A stretch of DNA of 64,000 bases from a virus (IMGVR_UViG_3300021963_000106:1-64000), one strand, 5' to 3'. Positions 39,101-47,047 are shown, counted from the first letter of the stretch. A program made the numbers and translations. Notes: generated by a model not told the origin, from the sequence alone.

Positions 39101-42100
39101 TAATACTGGTATCAACAATTCCATCATCATCTGTTATTTGATTTGATTGAATACATCTTTCAACTAAATTGACTGTCCATTGTTTTGGTTGGAAGTTTAA
39201 ATTTGCTCCAGATCCTGGAGAAATTACTTCAATTTTAACACTGTCGGTTCCATATCCTACACCACCATAAACAACTTTAACTTCCGTTAGTACACCATCT
39301 TGTACTACTGGTGTTAAAATAGCACCAACCCCCATTCCTTGGACTATAAGTTGCAAGTCGGGTGGAGCATTATAATTACTACCTCCATCAAGAACAACAA
39401 CTTCTGTAATTTTTCCATCATTTATTACAGGAACTGCGGAAGCACCAGAACCAGAATTTAAAGTGTATGAAGGTTGTCTATTGTAATTCAGAATTTCTTC
39501 TGATCCATAGTTTTTTCCACCATCAGAGACAAAAACAGATTTTATTGGCCCTCTGAAGATCGGTTGAAGAACAGCATCAAATTTTTGTCCTGTTCTAGTT
39601 GAAACTCCAATCTCACCAGATACTGTGACAACTATTGGTTGATGATTGAATATATGAGTTCCTACTCCAACGGAAGTCAATGAAACATACTGAGAAGTGT
39701 CAAAGTAGAAATATTTTGAAATTGATCCAACACCAATGTTTGATAACTTAAATGAGTTATCATCAACTTTAGTCAAGTAGTATAACTCATTATTTGTTAG
39801 GCCACCAACTGGTGTACCCTCACTTTGATATTGAATTACTTCACCATCAATATATCCGTGATTTTCAATTCTTATTAAACTATTAAAAGTATCAATTCCA
39901 ACAGCTGTTGTAGTTGTTTTTCTATTCTTATACGCAATACCTCTATCAACTACACTAACACTTCCAATTTTATTTTTTAAATTTACACATTTAAATTGAT
40001 GTACACCGTTTCCATGCAAATTAATATCAATTGTATTAATTCCTACTATAGCATCATCATAATTTTTATGTAATTTGATTGTATATTGGTCTTGAACAGA
40101 TGCATAATAAGTCGAATTTGTGGAAAGACCACCAATTCCTTTTTGTCCAAATGTTTCATATACTATTTTTTCACCATCTCTAAATTTATGATAACTAGAA
40201 AATCCTACAGTATTATTTGTAAGATTGACTAATCCAGAACTAGAATCTGCATTTAAATCTACAGAATATTCAAATGTAAGTAAATTTGCTTTAGCTTTGG
40301 CTTCAAATCCGTTACCACCAATAATATTGATGATAGGTTCAGTCACATAATCAAATCCACCATCAATAACATCTACTCTGTCTAAAATTCCATGTACTTC
40401 ACAGAATCCTTTAGCACTAGATCCAGTAGAATCTTCAATTGATAGTGTTGGGGGATTAATCGCATCATATCCATCTCCTTCTGCGATTACATCTATAGAT
40501 TCTATAGGTCCATAATATACAGCGTCTTTTGACTTGTAATTTAAAATTTCAACACCATTTATCAAAATGCCAACTGGACCAGGTTCAGTTGAATAAATTA
40601 GAGAGTCACTTACTGGGTTTGAGACTTTTCTTAAAAGTTTTTGTGGTTGTATTTTCTTTGAATAGAAATTGTATAATTCAATTTTATTATTTAAAACTGT
40701 ACCACTAAGATTAATAAACTTACCATTATGAATATTTGCTCTACTGTATGCAAGTTTAATGGTTGTATTGTTTATTTTTTTAACAAAATATATTCCAGAT
40801 TCAATATTTAAAGAATTTGTTTCACTTCCTGCAGAGTAAAATACTGCATCTCCGGTATAAAATCCATGAGATCCTATATTTAATTCTTCTCCAGTAAAAG
40901 ATCCAGAGAAAGTTATAGATCTATCCGTTACTGATAAATCTTGACCAAGATAATTTGGTAATGAGTTAGATGTTACAATTAAATCATTATTATTATCTAC
41001 ATAAACGTTTTGAACGTTTGAAGTATAAACGTTCAACTCTGGATAATTTTTAAATTTAACTTTCGATATTAACTTCTCTACCGTATATAAGATAGATGGA
41101 TTTAGAATACGACCTGCATTAACTATAAATGTATTCTTGGAAATTATATTTGATACTGTTAAAGTTAAATCAATCTCATTAGAAACTAATTTAACATTAT
41201 CGCCGATTAATATATTTGAATTATCTACGGTTGTAATGCTATAAGAATAATTTGAAATATCAAGTAAAGAAATATTTTTAACGTTGTATTTTACTGGAAT
41301 ATTGAAAAACCAGTTATTTTCTTTAAGATTTGTTGTTTCTTTTCCTAGTGTTTTAATTCTGATGATAGAATCTTCAGAATAATATCTATTTGTTTGTGGA
41401 ATATTGAGTTGAGATAAAACTCCAGTTACTTTAACTTTTACTGGATTATTTGTTGTTAGTCCAACATAACCATATGCGTATGAATCATCAGAAATCTCTT
41501 GGCCTGCCAATAAATCTTGAGATATTCCTGAACAATTAAAAAATTGTGTCAGTGACTTTGATTCATAGGTTATTGTATTGGATGTTCCATTTGGTAAATA
41601 TGCAATTAAAGAACCACTAGTACCAAAACCAACTGTTGAATCTACATCTAAAACATTATTTCCAATAATAGCATTTGAAGTTAATTTAGTTTTGGGATGT
41701 ATTGAAAAATCACCAAAAATAGATCCAGAAACACTGATATCTTTATTATAATCATAATCTAAACTTAAAACATAATATTCTTTATCTCCTCTGACAAGTT
41801 TTTCAACTTTAGTTACTGATCCGTAAGCTTTTTTGATAAAATCCGTTTCATCCTGAAATAAAGTTCTATTTTCAAGATCTAATGGGTTTCCTTCAATTGA
41901 TTCTACAACAATATCTTTAGTTACGCGATATTGTGCGTCTGATGGTTTGAAGAGATAATCTCTTGGTTTGATTACCTCTACATTTTCACCATATAATGCT
42001 CCAAATAAAATCTTAAAGGAATTATCTGTACCCTTTGATGAATAAAAATCTTTTGTTTGTTTTAAGAATAATCTTTCATTTAAATCAGAATCAAATTCTC

Positions 42101-42626
42101 TATCTTCAAATCCTGGAGCAATTTGATATTTGATCTTTTTGAAAAATTCTTTTAAGAAAAGAACACTTAAATTTTCTACGACAGATTCATTAGAATGTTC
42201 AGAAACTTCTGATTCCGAAAATACAAGATGATCTGTCTGTAAATTGGATCTATATGAGGTTATACCACTAAATCCTCTAATACACCCATTAAAAGATGTT
42301 GGAGTTTTTGATGTGTAAGTAATAATCTCAGAGTCTATTTTAATTAGACCATAAGACTCCGGAAATCCATCAGTATTAGTTACTGGGATTACATCATCAA
42401 AAAAAGATATTGAATTCGTTGTAGTTGTAGATTCAACAAGATTAGTTAATTCATCTAATTTTGAATATATGTCAATATTTTGTAAAATATCAAGAGATCC
42501 GCTTTGAAATTCTAGTCCTTCATAATATTGAGTTAAAAATTCTTCAACTAAAGGAAATTCTTCCTTTACAAATAAAGGAAGTTGATTTTTTACAACTGAA
42601 CTAATCTTAATTCTTGTATCTACCAT
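30132..42626 (-). CDS. Giant 4,164-aa baseplate/tail structural protein (gp7 position)
   Basis: It is one uninterrupted 12.5-kb frame, about a fifth of the window. The N-terminus (MVDTRIKISSVVKNQLPLFVKEEFPLVEEFLTQYYEGLEF would span residues 1-40) looks like a baseplate-anchoring segment. A YHYH-type domain (GWAYDGNPIYGPYGY, then DEFNGRFCITPEFPNG) lies around residues 1220-1320. GxGY repeats cluster near 715, 1030, 3335-3390, 3740 and 3960. A GSNGYITFGGG beta domain, like those of adhesins, lies near 3790. It occupies the slot of T4 gp7 between gp6 and gp8, but no gp7 similarity is evident beyond position. No transmembrane segment. Confidence 0.85.
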   Translation of the reverse strand: MVDTRIKISSVVKNQLPLFVKEEFPLVEEFLTQYYEGLEFQSGSLDILQNIDIYSKLDELTNLVESTTTTNSISFFDDVIPVTNTDGFPESYGLIKIDSEIITYTSKTPTSFNGCIRGFSGITSYRSNLQTDHLVFSESEVSEHSNESVVENLSVLFLKEFFKKIKYQIAPGFEDREFDSDLNERLFLKQTKDFYSSKGTDNSFKILFGALYGENVEVIKPRDYLFKPSDAQYRVTKDIVVESIEGNPLDLENRTLFQDETDFIKKAYGSVTKVEKLVRGDKEYYVLSLDYDYNKDISVSGSIFGDFSIHPKTKLTSNAIIGNNVLDVDSTVGFGTSGSLIAYLPNGTSNTITYESKSLTQFFNCSGISQDLLAGQEISDDSYAYGYVGLTTNNPVKVKVTGVLSQLNIPQTNRYYSEDSIIRIKTLGKETTNLKENNWFFNIPVKYNVKNISLLDISNYSYSITTVDNSNILIGDNVKLVSNEIDLTLTVSNIISKNTFIVNAGRILNPSILYTVEKLISKVKFKNYPELNVYTSNVQNVYVDNNNDLIVTSNSLPNYLGQDLSVTDRSITFSGSFTGEELNIGSHGFYTGDAVFYSAGSETNSLNIESGIYFVKKINNTTIKLAYSRANIHNGKFINLSGTVLNNKIELYNFYSKKIQPQKLLRKVSNPVSDSLIYSTEPGPVGILINGVEILNYKSKDAVYYGPIESIDVIAEGDGYDAINPPTLSIEDSTGSSAKGFCEVHGILDRVDVIDGGFDYVTEPIINIIGGNGFEAKAKANLLTFEYSVDLNADSSSGLVNLTNNTVGFSSYHKFRDGEKIVYETFGQKGIGGLSTNSTYYASVQDQYTIKLHKNYDDAIVGINTIDINLHGNGVHQFKCVNLKNKIGSVSVVDRGIAYKNRKTTTTAVGIDTFNSLIRIENHGYIDGEVIQYQSEGTPVGGLTNNELYYLTKVDDNSFKLSNIGVGSISKYFYFDTSQYVSLTSVGVGTHIFNHQPIVVTVSGEIGVSTRTGQKFDAVLQPIFRGPIKSVFVSDGGKNYGSEEILNYNRQPSYTLNSGSGASAVPVINDGKITEVVVLDGGSNYNAPPDLQLIVQGMGVGAILTPVVQDGVLTEVKVVYGGVGYGTDSVKIEVISPGSGANLNFQPKQWTVNLVERCIQSNQITDDDGIVDTSINSSYGLEYGHSYSPRKLRQSVTTTRLVNGVKTYIPDLIIQNNREINSTSHSPIIGWAYDGNPIYGPYGYSSETGGVIKQLSTGYGLSNLNSRPSSSIYPSGFFVEDYEYKSTGDLDEFNGRFCITPEFPNGVYAYFSTIDTNVQSSGPFKNYKRPVFPYFIGNEYKSKPIDYNYNVSSNQDEVDLIKTGWLRNTSPYNINSSNSDYRFLNYPNKIKNQNTKVRYAKSGKISSIGISSGGNNYSVNNPIIFDNTGTEGFNAAAVVSSIKGKKINSLITETTTANEVEFVPFTSNNKFIGFATSPHNLSNRDFVRISGLSTDNSGLDGNFTIGVSTNNFVLQSSIGSSVSTGIVTYFNVYGTLTYPYINVNDIFQIDSELVKVLSIDSISSRIKVLRSYNNTVGTSHSASTVLYEKTRKFTVDVGVTTSSSSYSLNKTIYFDPSESLGIGTISGVGIGNTIYFSNPGVGVTSLFVPTKSIYLKDHNLQTGVQLIYSTNGGTSVSISTDGINSTQLSEGQVVYAARISNDLIGISTQQVGLGSTGTFVGINSSVNVSTLYFTGIGSGNNHSFKTIYSNVLTGNVLKNKVVVSTATTHGLSLNDTVNIKCVSGISTTYAISYNDTNRRLVANPKTFASGNVNILNNTIRIDSHGYIDGQKVIHTSTSPSGGLENEKIYYVVVVDENNIKLSSSYYNATLSNPREINIISSSSGTLYSVNPPITIIRNQPVIFDLSDSSLSYTKNSTKIPAFDLKLYYDRNFINEFKSTLKQNSFEVVREGIVGVDSTAKLTLNLSDNITDNLYYKLAVVDIDNTPSTKKEIVDDFEVIDSNSLIVQNSSYSGTHRIVGIGTTSFTFNILNKPEKNSYLPTEAKIEYTTKSLSALGEINEFSVKNLGSNYKSLPGITSVFSTYGSNAIVYPVSEDIGNISSYEIEDIGFDYSIDSSVRPVALLPQLLKLNNLASFKEIGISSVGKNYSIAPDLVVIDGTTSKVVNDILLSYDINNNEIRIIKNTKGISNSKPRIVPINNSNGVGISSIIFDNVTKDVTVGLAVSYSSSSDYPFAVGDKVLVENTSVGVGSTSRGYNSVAYNYSLFTITSIDPNIGGANGTITYSLKDYLRSNENPGIFNATNSAGIIVPEKYFPIFNPVLQKNEFLLGETVRSQNSSGVVENWDSRNDILTISSSQNFEVGDFIIGSTSDSQSTISSIETFECDYVVSSSSIVRKGWNLESGFLNNGLQRLHDNDYYQYFSYSIKSKVEYEKWNDTVSSLNHTAGFKKFSDLIIDSKDDANTGINTEQNKGDFTGLADIISVIDVNCVNDFDLATEKTLNVTPSISKEVIFRTKILQDYIESIGNRVLKIDDISKDFNSNPRSTPFSVIDSFNLEDARSLKVITYVRDKRFTSERQILLVTLFADNSNAYINQYGRVETVADMGSFDYEVSGTEGVIKFYPVDYTVNNFDISHASYNIKDIASGIGTLDLGSTVQIKTSNLTIPSGTSSTTTIVGIASTYRASKLLVELSNANNSYCEFNEFTVLHDGTNVELLEYGRLNTGTGYGIGTFGASLSGSNLILDFTPNTSLASTITVDSVRISIASTQSTGVGTVRMNSTSLNSFYTAIGSTSSPTSNVISSYSDPHSCAYYVVCVEDTTNNEYQVSEVIVVDDGSTASITEFGEILTSNTLGTIGAGVTNGTTELYFTPIPNINTQVRVFQNSLRTVDDTNTLTLIDLNNATINSGSGNYRGTFNDIKRSFDLTHNLSPIFKKVFDGSDSNIVEVDQNTITIPNHFYVSGEEVTYVNPGYGSSQAIGISTVDTGIVGIGTTDKLPSTVYIVKVDDLKIKLASSAQNALKSTPIVYDFTSVGIGTTHTFLAKNQNSRVIVGIDNVIQSPIVSTSVTTTVVQNISSIDDVVKFAGITSIFGGDLVKVNNEIMKIRSVGFGSTNSFLVDREWMGTGLSTHASGSLVTKIYGNYNIVENTINFASPPYGAIPIGTVTNPPSERDYSGITTSSSFSGRSFLRSSIKNSSIEPYSKNYVYDDISSKFTGITTEFRLTSSGNNVGGISTSNAIVLINQIFQQPQRPGGLINIEGNYTLRESVGITSIQFTGSITSTSSDINTSNVPTGGIIVSVGSSAGFGYQPLVSAGGTAVVSGLGTISSISIGNSGSGYRSGIQTVNVGVYTGGLGIVDVHYVGVATVVNGHVTGVSITNPGTGYTTTNPPLVYFDYPLSYTNLPVVYSSSSVQGSGSNATVDIVVGQGSSVIDFEIKNLGYGYGQGEILTVSIGGTVGIPTNTSIPFNEFQIFVDKVQNDEFSAWSIGDLQVIDSLDELFDGVTRSFPIKINGQQTSIRTKFGSNISVEDTLLVFINDILQVPGDSYTFAGGSYITFLSAPKSGDKSNIIFYRGTGDVDTLNVDILETVKPGDTIRLNDDNISFKENSRIVTNVNSTDSVFTNPYLGPGISLNETYPRPLIWCRQTEDKFIEGKFVAKDRVQYEPLVQPVTNLIQSVGVGSTVFFVENVKTFFDNNKENTTNQFRSKIRIISQDLIVGASATAVVSSAGTISSIVISEGGVGYTTSPSVSISNPTNTFIPATGSIESISYSNNGTVGMTTYFSGDVDDTSWNITLPFEIDFLGSRYSNVYLGSNGYITFGGGSAQYSGILPNSPSLPGIHINPGDRRVTNIYTLSYGSNYRIRVEGYNYSSSPSSTPFKYEIIFTSGQNYIEINLVQISSNVIGGITDGRQTQYISQFRSASENSYRFYTSSFSLNQYRNNAIASASISSGIVTSITLTNPGSGYTNTNPPSVLIEQPGASGYYEDIENVSYTGDFGIISGINTVSVGVASTGIVFDLFIPTNSYLRDSSIVGSAITVSGIQTGYYFVVNRSNVGNGLTSLYQNGSVIGFGTSFIDNVYEVASVSIAQTAVPGVGITAVAKVTVSVKGYNGLSGIGYSNFYGEYSWGRIEASNRIGAKSFNVYNNALLGISTSPLIERVNPLRYLNYN

Positions 42627-42630
42627 ATCT

Positions 42631-44547
42631 TTATGATCTTACTAAAATCCCGTTTGAGTAACTTGATGTAGTTTGATATGTTGAACCAGAAATATCTGAT
42701 CCAGATGCAATATCATCTGATAACATATTCAAAACACTGTTATTAATATCTAGTTGCAAATAAAGATCCTGTAATCCAATGACATCATTGGACTTTGGAA
42801 TCGCTGAAATTTGAATAATCGACTCTGATCCAGATTTTTTAGATGTATTTGTGAATATTACTGGATTTAGTAATATTTCTCCCTTTTCATAATCAATAGT
42901 TCCAGCAGATTTTACAACAACTTCACCCTGAGTATCTGATATCTTTTTAAAGAAGAAAATAACTCCAGTAGTACCTCCCACATTTGGAGTATCAGACATG
43001 TATAACGTATCTGATACTCCAGAAACATTAAATCCTGAAGATTTAATGTTGTATCCATTAGAATCTTTCACATGAAATGGATTTCCATAACAAATTTCAT
43101 ATTCTGCTAAAGTATTTAATCTAGCAGAAAGATCTCTTCGTATAATTACCTTTGTAATATTAGAAGTGACTGATTCGTGACTGTCATCAATTATTTTTTG
43201 GAACTTACTATACTTGAATCTAGCACCATATTTGTTTAACTCTGACGAATTTGCATATTTTGTAATATTATCCGAAATTATTGATTTTACAAAATCTGGA
43301 CCAGTAGCAAGATTTTGATTATAATATGCAGTTGTGTTTACTTCTACAAATAAGTACTTTAAATCTATAATTTCTGGTACAATTCCAGCAACACTATACT
43401 TTCTTAGAATTCTTTTTAAGTTATCTTTAATGGAGTTTGGAATGAATTGTCCATAAAATGGTTTTATGGAAATAAAGACTTTTCCATACTGTGGTGGATT
43501 TAAATCTTCTCCGCCATATACGGATATTGATTGAGTTTCTGGATAAATCTTTGGAATCAATGTTTCATAGTCAGTTGAAGTTACTGCTCTGTTTTGAGAA
43601 GCATAAATTCTTGGAGCATAATTTTTGACTGATTGAACAGATTCAATTTCCTTTCCTCCTTGGGAAGGTGACGTTGTAGTAATAAGAGAAATTCCGTTAC
43701 TTACCAAATTTCCGTTATTATCTAATATTCTTCCATTAAATGTAAAGGAGGAAACACCATTACCAGATTCACCATTAGTTGTAATATATGAAACTTCAAT
43801 GAAATTTAAACTTTGAAGTTTTTCTCCAAATATTCCATCACCAAATATCAATTCATATCTTTGATCTTCAATTTCTTGTAAAAAGAAAACTCTAGATGTT
43901 GAAGTTACCTCAAATAAATTATCAGATAAAATAAATTTCTTTAATATACTACTTGATTGAGTATTTCTAACCGATACTGAAATTGTTGAAGTATCAATAT
44001 TTGCGTTATCTAGAATATATCTTTGTGGTGGAGCAGGATTTTCTGACTCTACAGTAAAATTAGAAGTTAAAAACGTTCCTTCATAAACCTGAATATCATT
44101 AAAAAATGCGATTCCATTTACAACAGGTACAGTTGTATCTTCAGGAATCGCAAAGGTATAACTTTCTCCACCAAAAGCTGCAGATGAAGTACAAACAATA
44201 CCTTTTTTGAGTGTTAGTGTTAGTGGTTTAGTGGAAAGAGTTGAAGTATCAACAAAGAATGAAATTAGTGCTTTTGCAGAAGTTCTTGATCTTGGAACGT
44301 AACCAATACTTCTTGCTAAAGAAACAACGTTTTCCCTTAAAGTAGCACTATCAATAAAAACCTCATTGCTAATCATATTAGCATTATATGAGGAAATATA
44401 TGTATTATAAGCTAAAACGTCTATTAAAGTTGAAAGATTAGATCCTTCGAAGTCATAGTCACTAAAATTCGAATTCGATCTTAGATAATCTCTGATCGAA
44501 GTCTTAATTTGATCAAAATCTAGATTTGTGAAATTTACTAATGCCAT
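42631..44547 (-). CDS. gp6: Baseplate wedge protein gp6
   Basis: The 638-aa protein (T4: 660) forms the dimer ring of the baseplate wedge. The gp6/gpJ-like pattern is clear: DQIKTSIRDYLRSNSNFSDYDFEGSNLSTLIDVLAYNTYISSYNAN is spread over residues 10-56, and ASQNRAVTSTDYETLIPKIYPETQSISVYGGEDL lies near 310. The ATG overlaps the gp25 stop. Confidence 0.95.
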   Translation of the reverse strand: MALVNFTNLDFDQIKTSIRDYLRSNSNFSDYDFEGSNLSTLIDVLAYNTYISSYNANMISNEVFIDSATLRENVVSLARSIGYVPRSRTSAKALISFFVDTSTLSTKPLTLTLKKGIVCTSSAAFGGESYTFAIPEDTTVPVVNGIAFFNDIQVYEGTFLTSNFTVESENPAPPQRYILDNANIDTSTISVSVRNTQSSSILKKFILSDNLFEVTSTSRVFFLQEIEDQRYELIFGDGIFGEKLQSLNFIEVSYITTNGESGNGVSSFTFNGRILDNNGNLVSNGISLITTTSPSQGGKEIESVQSVKNYAPRIYASQNRAVTSTDYETLIPKIYPETQSISVYGGEDLNPPQYGKVFISIKPFYGQFIPNSIKDNLKRILRKYSVAGIVPEIIDLKYLFVEVNTTAYYNQNLATGPDFVKSIISDNITKYANSSELNKYGARFKYSKFQKIIDDSHESVTSNITKVIIRRDLSARLNTLAEYEICYGNPFHVKDSNGYNIKSSGFNVSGVSDTLYMSDTPNVGGTTGVIFFFKKISDTQGEVVVKSAGTIDYEKGEILLNPVIFTNTSKKSGSESIIQISAIPKSNDVIGLQDLYLQLDINNSVLNMLSDDIASGSDISGSTYQTTSSYSNGILVRS

Positions 44548-44948
44548 TATCGTGTTGGCTGTAGTGCAAATGATAACTGTTGAGGAAGAACATCAATTCC
44601 AACAATATTATAATTAACGGTAACATTAAAATTATTGTTATCATAATCTGGGTCAACGATTACCTCGATTAAATTGACCCTAGGTTCATAGTTATTGATA
44701 GTGTTTTCTATTTCATCCTTAATGATCGATGCGGAAATATCATCAATGTTTTCAAAAAGAGAACGACTTACTTTTGAACCCAAGTTTTGATTAAAAAATC
44801 TCTCTCCTGGGTAAGTAAGTACCAAATTTCGAATAGAACGGGCAATTGCAGTCTCATTCTTAATGGCAATCAAATCATAATTGATCGGATTGATCTGAAA
44901 TGACATGCTGAGGTCTTTAAACCCCTTACTTACCCGTTCTACAGGCAT
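44547..44948 (-). CDS. gp25: Baseplate wedge protein gp25
   Basis: At 133 aa it is nearly the length of T4 gp25 (132). It has the gp25/lysozyme-like signature: AIKNETAIARSIRNLVLTYPGERFFNQNLGS, then INNYEPRVNLIEVIVDPDYDNN. It clamps the wedge gp6 dimers. A late promoter lies 21 bp upstream. Confidence 0.96.
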   Translation of the reverse strand: MPVERVSKGFKDLSMSFQINPINYDLIAIKNETAIARSIRNLVLTYPGERFFNQNLGSKVSRSLFENIDDISASIIKDEIENTINNYEPRVNLIEVIVDPDYDNNNFNVTVNYNIVGIDVLPQQLSFALQPTR

Positions 44949-44968
44949 AAAAAATACAAAATCTGTAT

Positions 44969-44976
44969 TATTTATT
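44969..44976 (-). promoter_or_regulatory. Late promoter AATAAATA for gp25 and the baseplate operon
   Basis: AATAAATA overlaps the stop of the 84-aa gene, 21 bp before the gp25 ATG. Confidence 0.6.
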
Positions 44977-45229
44977 AGGGATTTTTCGATTCGTAAAGAG
45001 GTTCAGTGCCATATTCCCAATCATCATAGTCTTCATCATTCCTAATTTTTTGATGAATTTCATTTTGATGATAAAAATCATGTTTTTTGGGAGTCAATTC
45101 GTCGTTTGCGATCTCACGAAGCATCTTTTGCTTCTGAATTTGTGTTTCCCAGCCATATTCACTTGACAAATACTGAGTTCCCCACTCATTTTTCATAAAA
45201 TTTTGGTCTTTATCGACTTTTTTGGTCAT
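44975..45229 (-). CDS. 84-aa acidic/basic protein upstream of gp25, unnamed
   Basis: It is a soluble, helical, highly charged protein, with a central EWGTQYLSSEYGWETQIQKQKMLREIA and an acidic YDDWEYGTEPLYE tail. It overlaps the upstream 231-aa gene by 20 bp. Position suggests a role in the baseplate or tail pathway; no family recognised. Confidence 0.75.
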   Translation of the reverse strand: MTKKVDKDQNFMKNEWGTQYLSSEYGWETQIQKQKMLREIANDELTPKKHDFYHQNEIHQKIRNDEDYDDWEYGTEPLYESKNP

Positions 45230-45905
45230 TGTTTGCTCCTGATTCGTTAAAATCAGAACTTTTTACGGGGTTGCTATCCCGAATTTTTGTAATTTCGTAC
45301 ATAAAATCATCCGAGGTCTCAATTTTACGACGATTTTCGACTGAATATTCTGTTAAATCAATTTCATATCCTGGATTTTTGGTAATTCTATTCTTTGTCC
45401 ACGCATCATCATACCATAATATCTTATTATTAGGATATGCGTAGAAATTTCCATTGTCCATCTTAAAAAAGTGAGCACATTTGTGTTCTGGAGTCTCACT
45501 GAAATTGGTGTTCAGGGTAGATTTTGATTCCCATGACCAATCAAGAGTGAACATATAAGTTCCTTCGTTCTTTTCTCCGCGATAATTAATCAATTCAGCA
45601 CGTAAGTTAGCAAGTCTTGAACGAACTTGAACATCAATATAAGGAGAAAAACAATCCCACCACATACACTCCTCTAACTCAGGAACAGGTGCATCAGGTT
45701 TCCAACAAAATGCATGAATAGGTCTTCTTGTCCAATTCACCCCATTCTCAAGAAACGCCTCAAAGAGGGGTACGTGTTTCTCTAAGGACGCTACAGAGTG
45801 TACATCGCATAAAGTTACCTCACCATGGCCTTTTTTGTGATTATACAAAAACTCATTGCGAATGTAACAAGTAATAGTTGGAAGATTGTGATTTAAGTAT
45901 GCCAT
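45210..45905 (-). CDS. 231-aa conserved cyanophage-type protein, unnamed
   Basis: A soluble protein rich in Trp (NWTRRPIHAFCWKPDAP, ECMWWDCFS, FTLDWSWES) with Cys and His, including an ETPEHKCAHFFKMDNG segment near residue 135. The look of the sequence and its place before gp25 match conserved cyanophage genes of unknown role. It is not gp53 by sequence. The 3' 20 bp are shared with the next gene. No clear late promoter is seen just upstream; a terminator ends the previous transcript 12 bp away. Confidence 0.8.
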   Translation of the reverse strand: MAYLNHNLPTITCYIRNEFLYNHKKGHGEVTLCDVHSVASLEKHVPLFEAFLENGVNWTRRPIHAFCWKPDAPVPELEECMWWDCFSPYIDVQVRSRLANLRAELINYRGEKNEGTYMFTLDWSWESKSTLNTNFSETPEHKCAHFFKMDNGNFYAYPNNKILWYDDAWTKNRITKNPGYEIDLTEYSVENRRKIETSDDFMYEITKIRDSNPVKSSDFNESGANNDQKSR

Positions 45906-45916
45906 AAGTAGATAAT

Positions 45917-45940
45917 AAAAAAGCAGGAATTTCTTCCTGC
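45917..45940 (-). terminator. Intrinsic terminator between the 46-aa and 231-aa genes
   Basis: A perfect 7-bp stem GCAGGAA/TTCCTGC with a GAAA loop, followed on the minus strand by six Ts. Confidence 0.9.
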
Positions 45941-45950
45941 TCTATCTATA

Positions 45951-46091
45951 TTATTTTCCTTGACCTCTATACCTTTTCTTACGTCCATTGCGAGAGGTTG
46001 CACTCAGTAATGTACGAGCAGAACGTCCTTGACGAGTTTTCTTAGGCGCCCCTGGTTCAAAAATAGTCTTATTAGATCCACCTTTAGCCAT
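45951..46091 (-). CDS. 46-aa very basic protein
   Basis: The ORF runs from MAKGGSNKTIFEPG to RNGRKKRYRGQGK and contains about 12 Lys/Arg. It ends just before a terminator and overlaps the 53-aa gene by 8 bp. It could bind nucleic acid or be packaged in the head; both are inferences. Confidence 0.7.
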   Translation of the reverse strand: MAKGGSNKTIFEPGAPKKTRQGRSARTLLSATSRNGRKKRYRGQGK

Positions 46092-46245
46092 TTAAGATTT
46101 CCTCCATTTCAATTAAGTTTGGATCAATGTCTTCTCCCGAGAAATAACGTTCGGAGAAGTCTTCAAGAATCTCACTACAGTCTTCTATAGTGAGATTTGT
46201 ATAAATTTTACGACCTTTGTATAAAAGATTGTAAGTTTTATTCAT
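46084..46245 (-). CDS. 53-aa conserved small protein
   Basis: MNKTYNLLYKGRKIYTNLTIEDCSEILEDF would cover residues 1-30; the tail is acidic (IDPNLIEMEEI). The ATG overlaps the glycosyltransferase stop (ATGA on the minus strand), so I prefer this start over an upstream in-frame one. Short proteins of this type are common in cyanophages; function unknown. Confidence 0.75.
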   Translation of the reverse strand: MNKTYNLLYKGRKIYTNLTIEDCSEILEDFSERYFSGEDIDPNLIEMEEILNG

Positions 46246-47012
46246 CAGATAATACGAGTCTTTTCGTGTCCAACACGGATACGAGGATCGCACCAGATCT
46301 CAAATCCTTGTTCTTTTGCATCAAGACAGAACGAGACATCTTCGCCGCACATATCTTGAACTGCTCCGGACTCAAAGACTTGCATCTTAGGAGCAAACCA
46401 AGGATATTCGAGATTTTCAAAGACACCTTTCTTGATGAGTACCCAACCAAAACCTGTGTAGTCTACAGTGAAAGGCTTACGACGCTTGCTGATTGATTCC
46501 ACAGTTTCATGATTCATCACTCCACCATTCTTACGGAAATCATCCTCTTCCAACCAGTGTGCGACAGAAGTTGTGTGACCATCCTCAGTTGCATACCAAC
46601 CTGCGACAATCTCCTTCTCTTCGCCTTGTTCATTGAGAGCAACATCACAAAGTTGCCAGAATTTGTTAGAATCAAAAACAATATCACTATCAATCCAGAG
46701 TTGATAATCATATTGTAGTTTTCCATCCCAAGGTACTTGTTTTGGTCCACGAAGAACATTTGCTCCAAGAACCTTACAACGTGCAAAGTTAACCATGGAT
46801 GAATAATCTTGAGAGATTTGAATACTCATTCCATTTTGCACAAGATCAAAACAAAGTTGTACAAATGCTTTTAAGAAAATAAAAGAACATCCACGACCAG
46901 GAAGACAGAATACAATACTCTTCCCTTTCATTCGTTCTTTAATTGCATCATAATCCCAGTCCTCTGCCGATTTCTGGGGTGCTGCCGCTTTAACAGTAAA
47001 TCCTTTTGCCAT
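46245..47012 (-). CDS. GT-A-type glycosyltransferase-like protein
   Basis: The 255-aa protein has a nucleotide-sugar pattern: IVFCLPGRG near residue 33, NFARCKVLGAN near 75 and the metal-binding DSD motif in LWIDSDIVFD (residues 106-114). A C-terminal acceptor-side block (YTGFGWVLIKKGVFENLEYPWF, ...CGEDVSFCLDAKEQGF) resembles GT family 2. It may glycosylate a virion protein or a host surface component. It is preceded by a late promoter, which suits virion modification. Confidence 0.8.
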   Translation of the reverse strand: MAKGFTVKAAAPQKSAEDWDYDAIKERMKGKSIVFCLPGRGCSFIFLKAFVQLCFDLVQNGMSIQISQDYSSMVNFARCKVLGANVLRGPKQVPWDGKLQYDYQLWIDSDIVFDSNKFWQLCDVALNEQGEEKEIVAGWYATEDGHTTSVAHWLEEDDFRKNGGVMNHETVESISKRRKPFTVDYTGFGWVLIKKGVFENLEYPWFAPKMQVFESGAVQDMCGEDVSFCLDAKEQGFEIWCDPRIRVGHEKTRII

Positions 47013-47047
47013 AAGTTAAAATAACCTTCAGATCAATTTTATCCGTC

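Noticed and set aside
45210-45905. 231-aa gene as gp53
   Set aside because: Position fits loosely, but the sequence does not show the gp53 pattern, so it is left unnamed.
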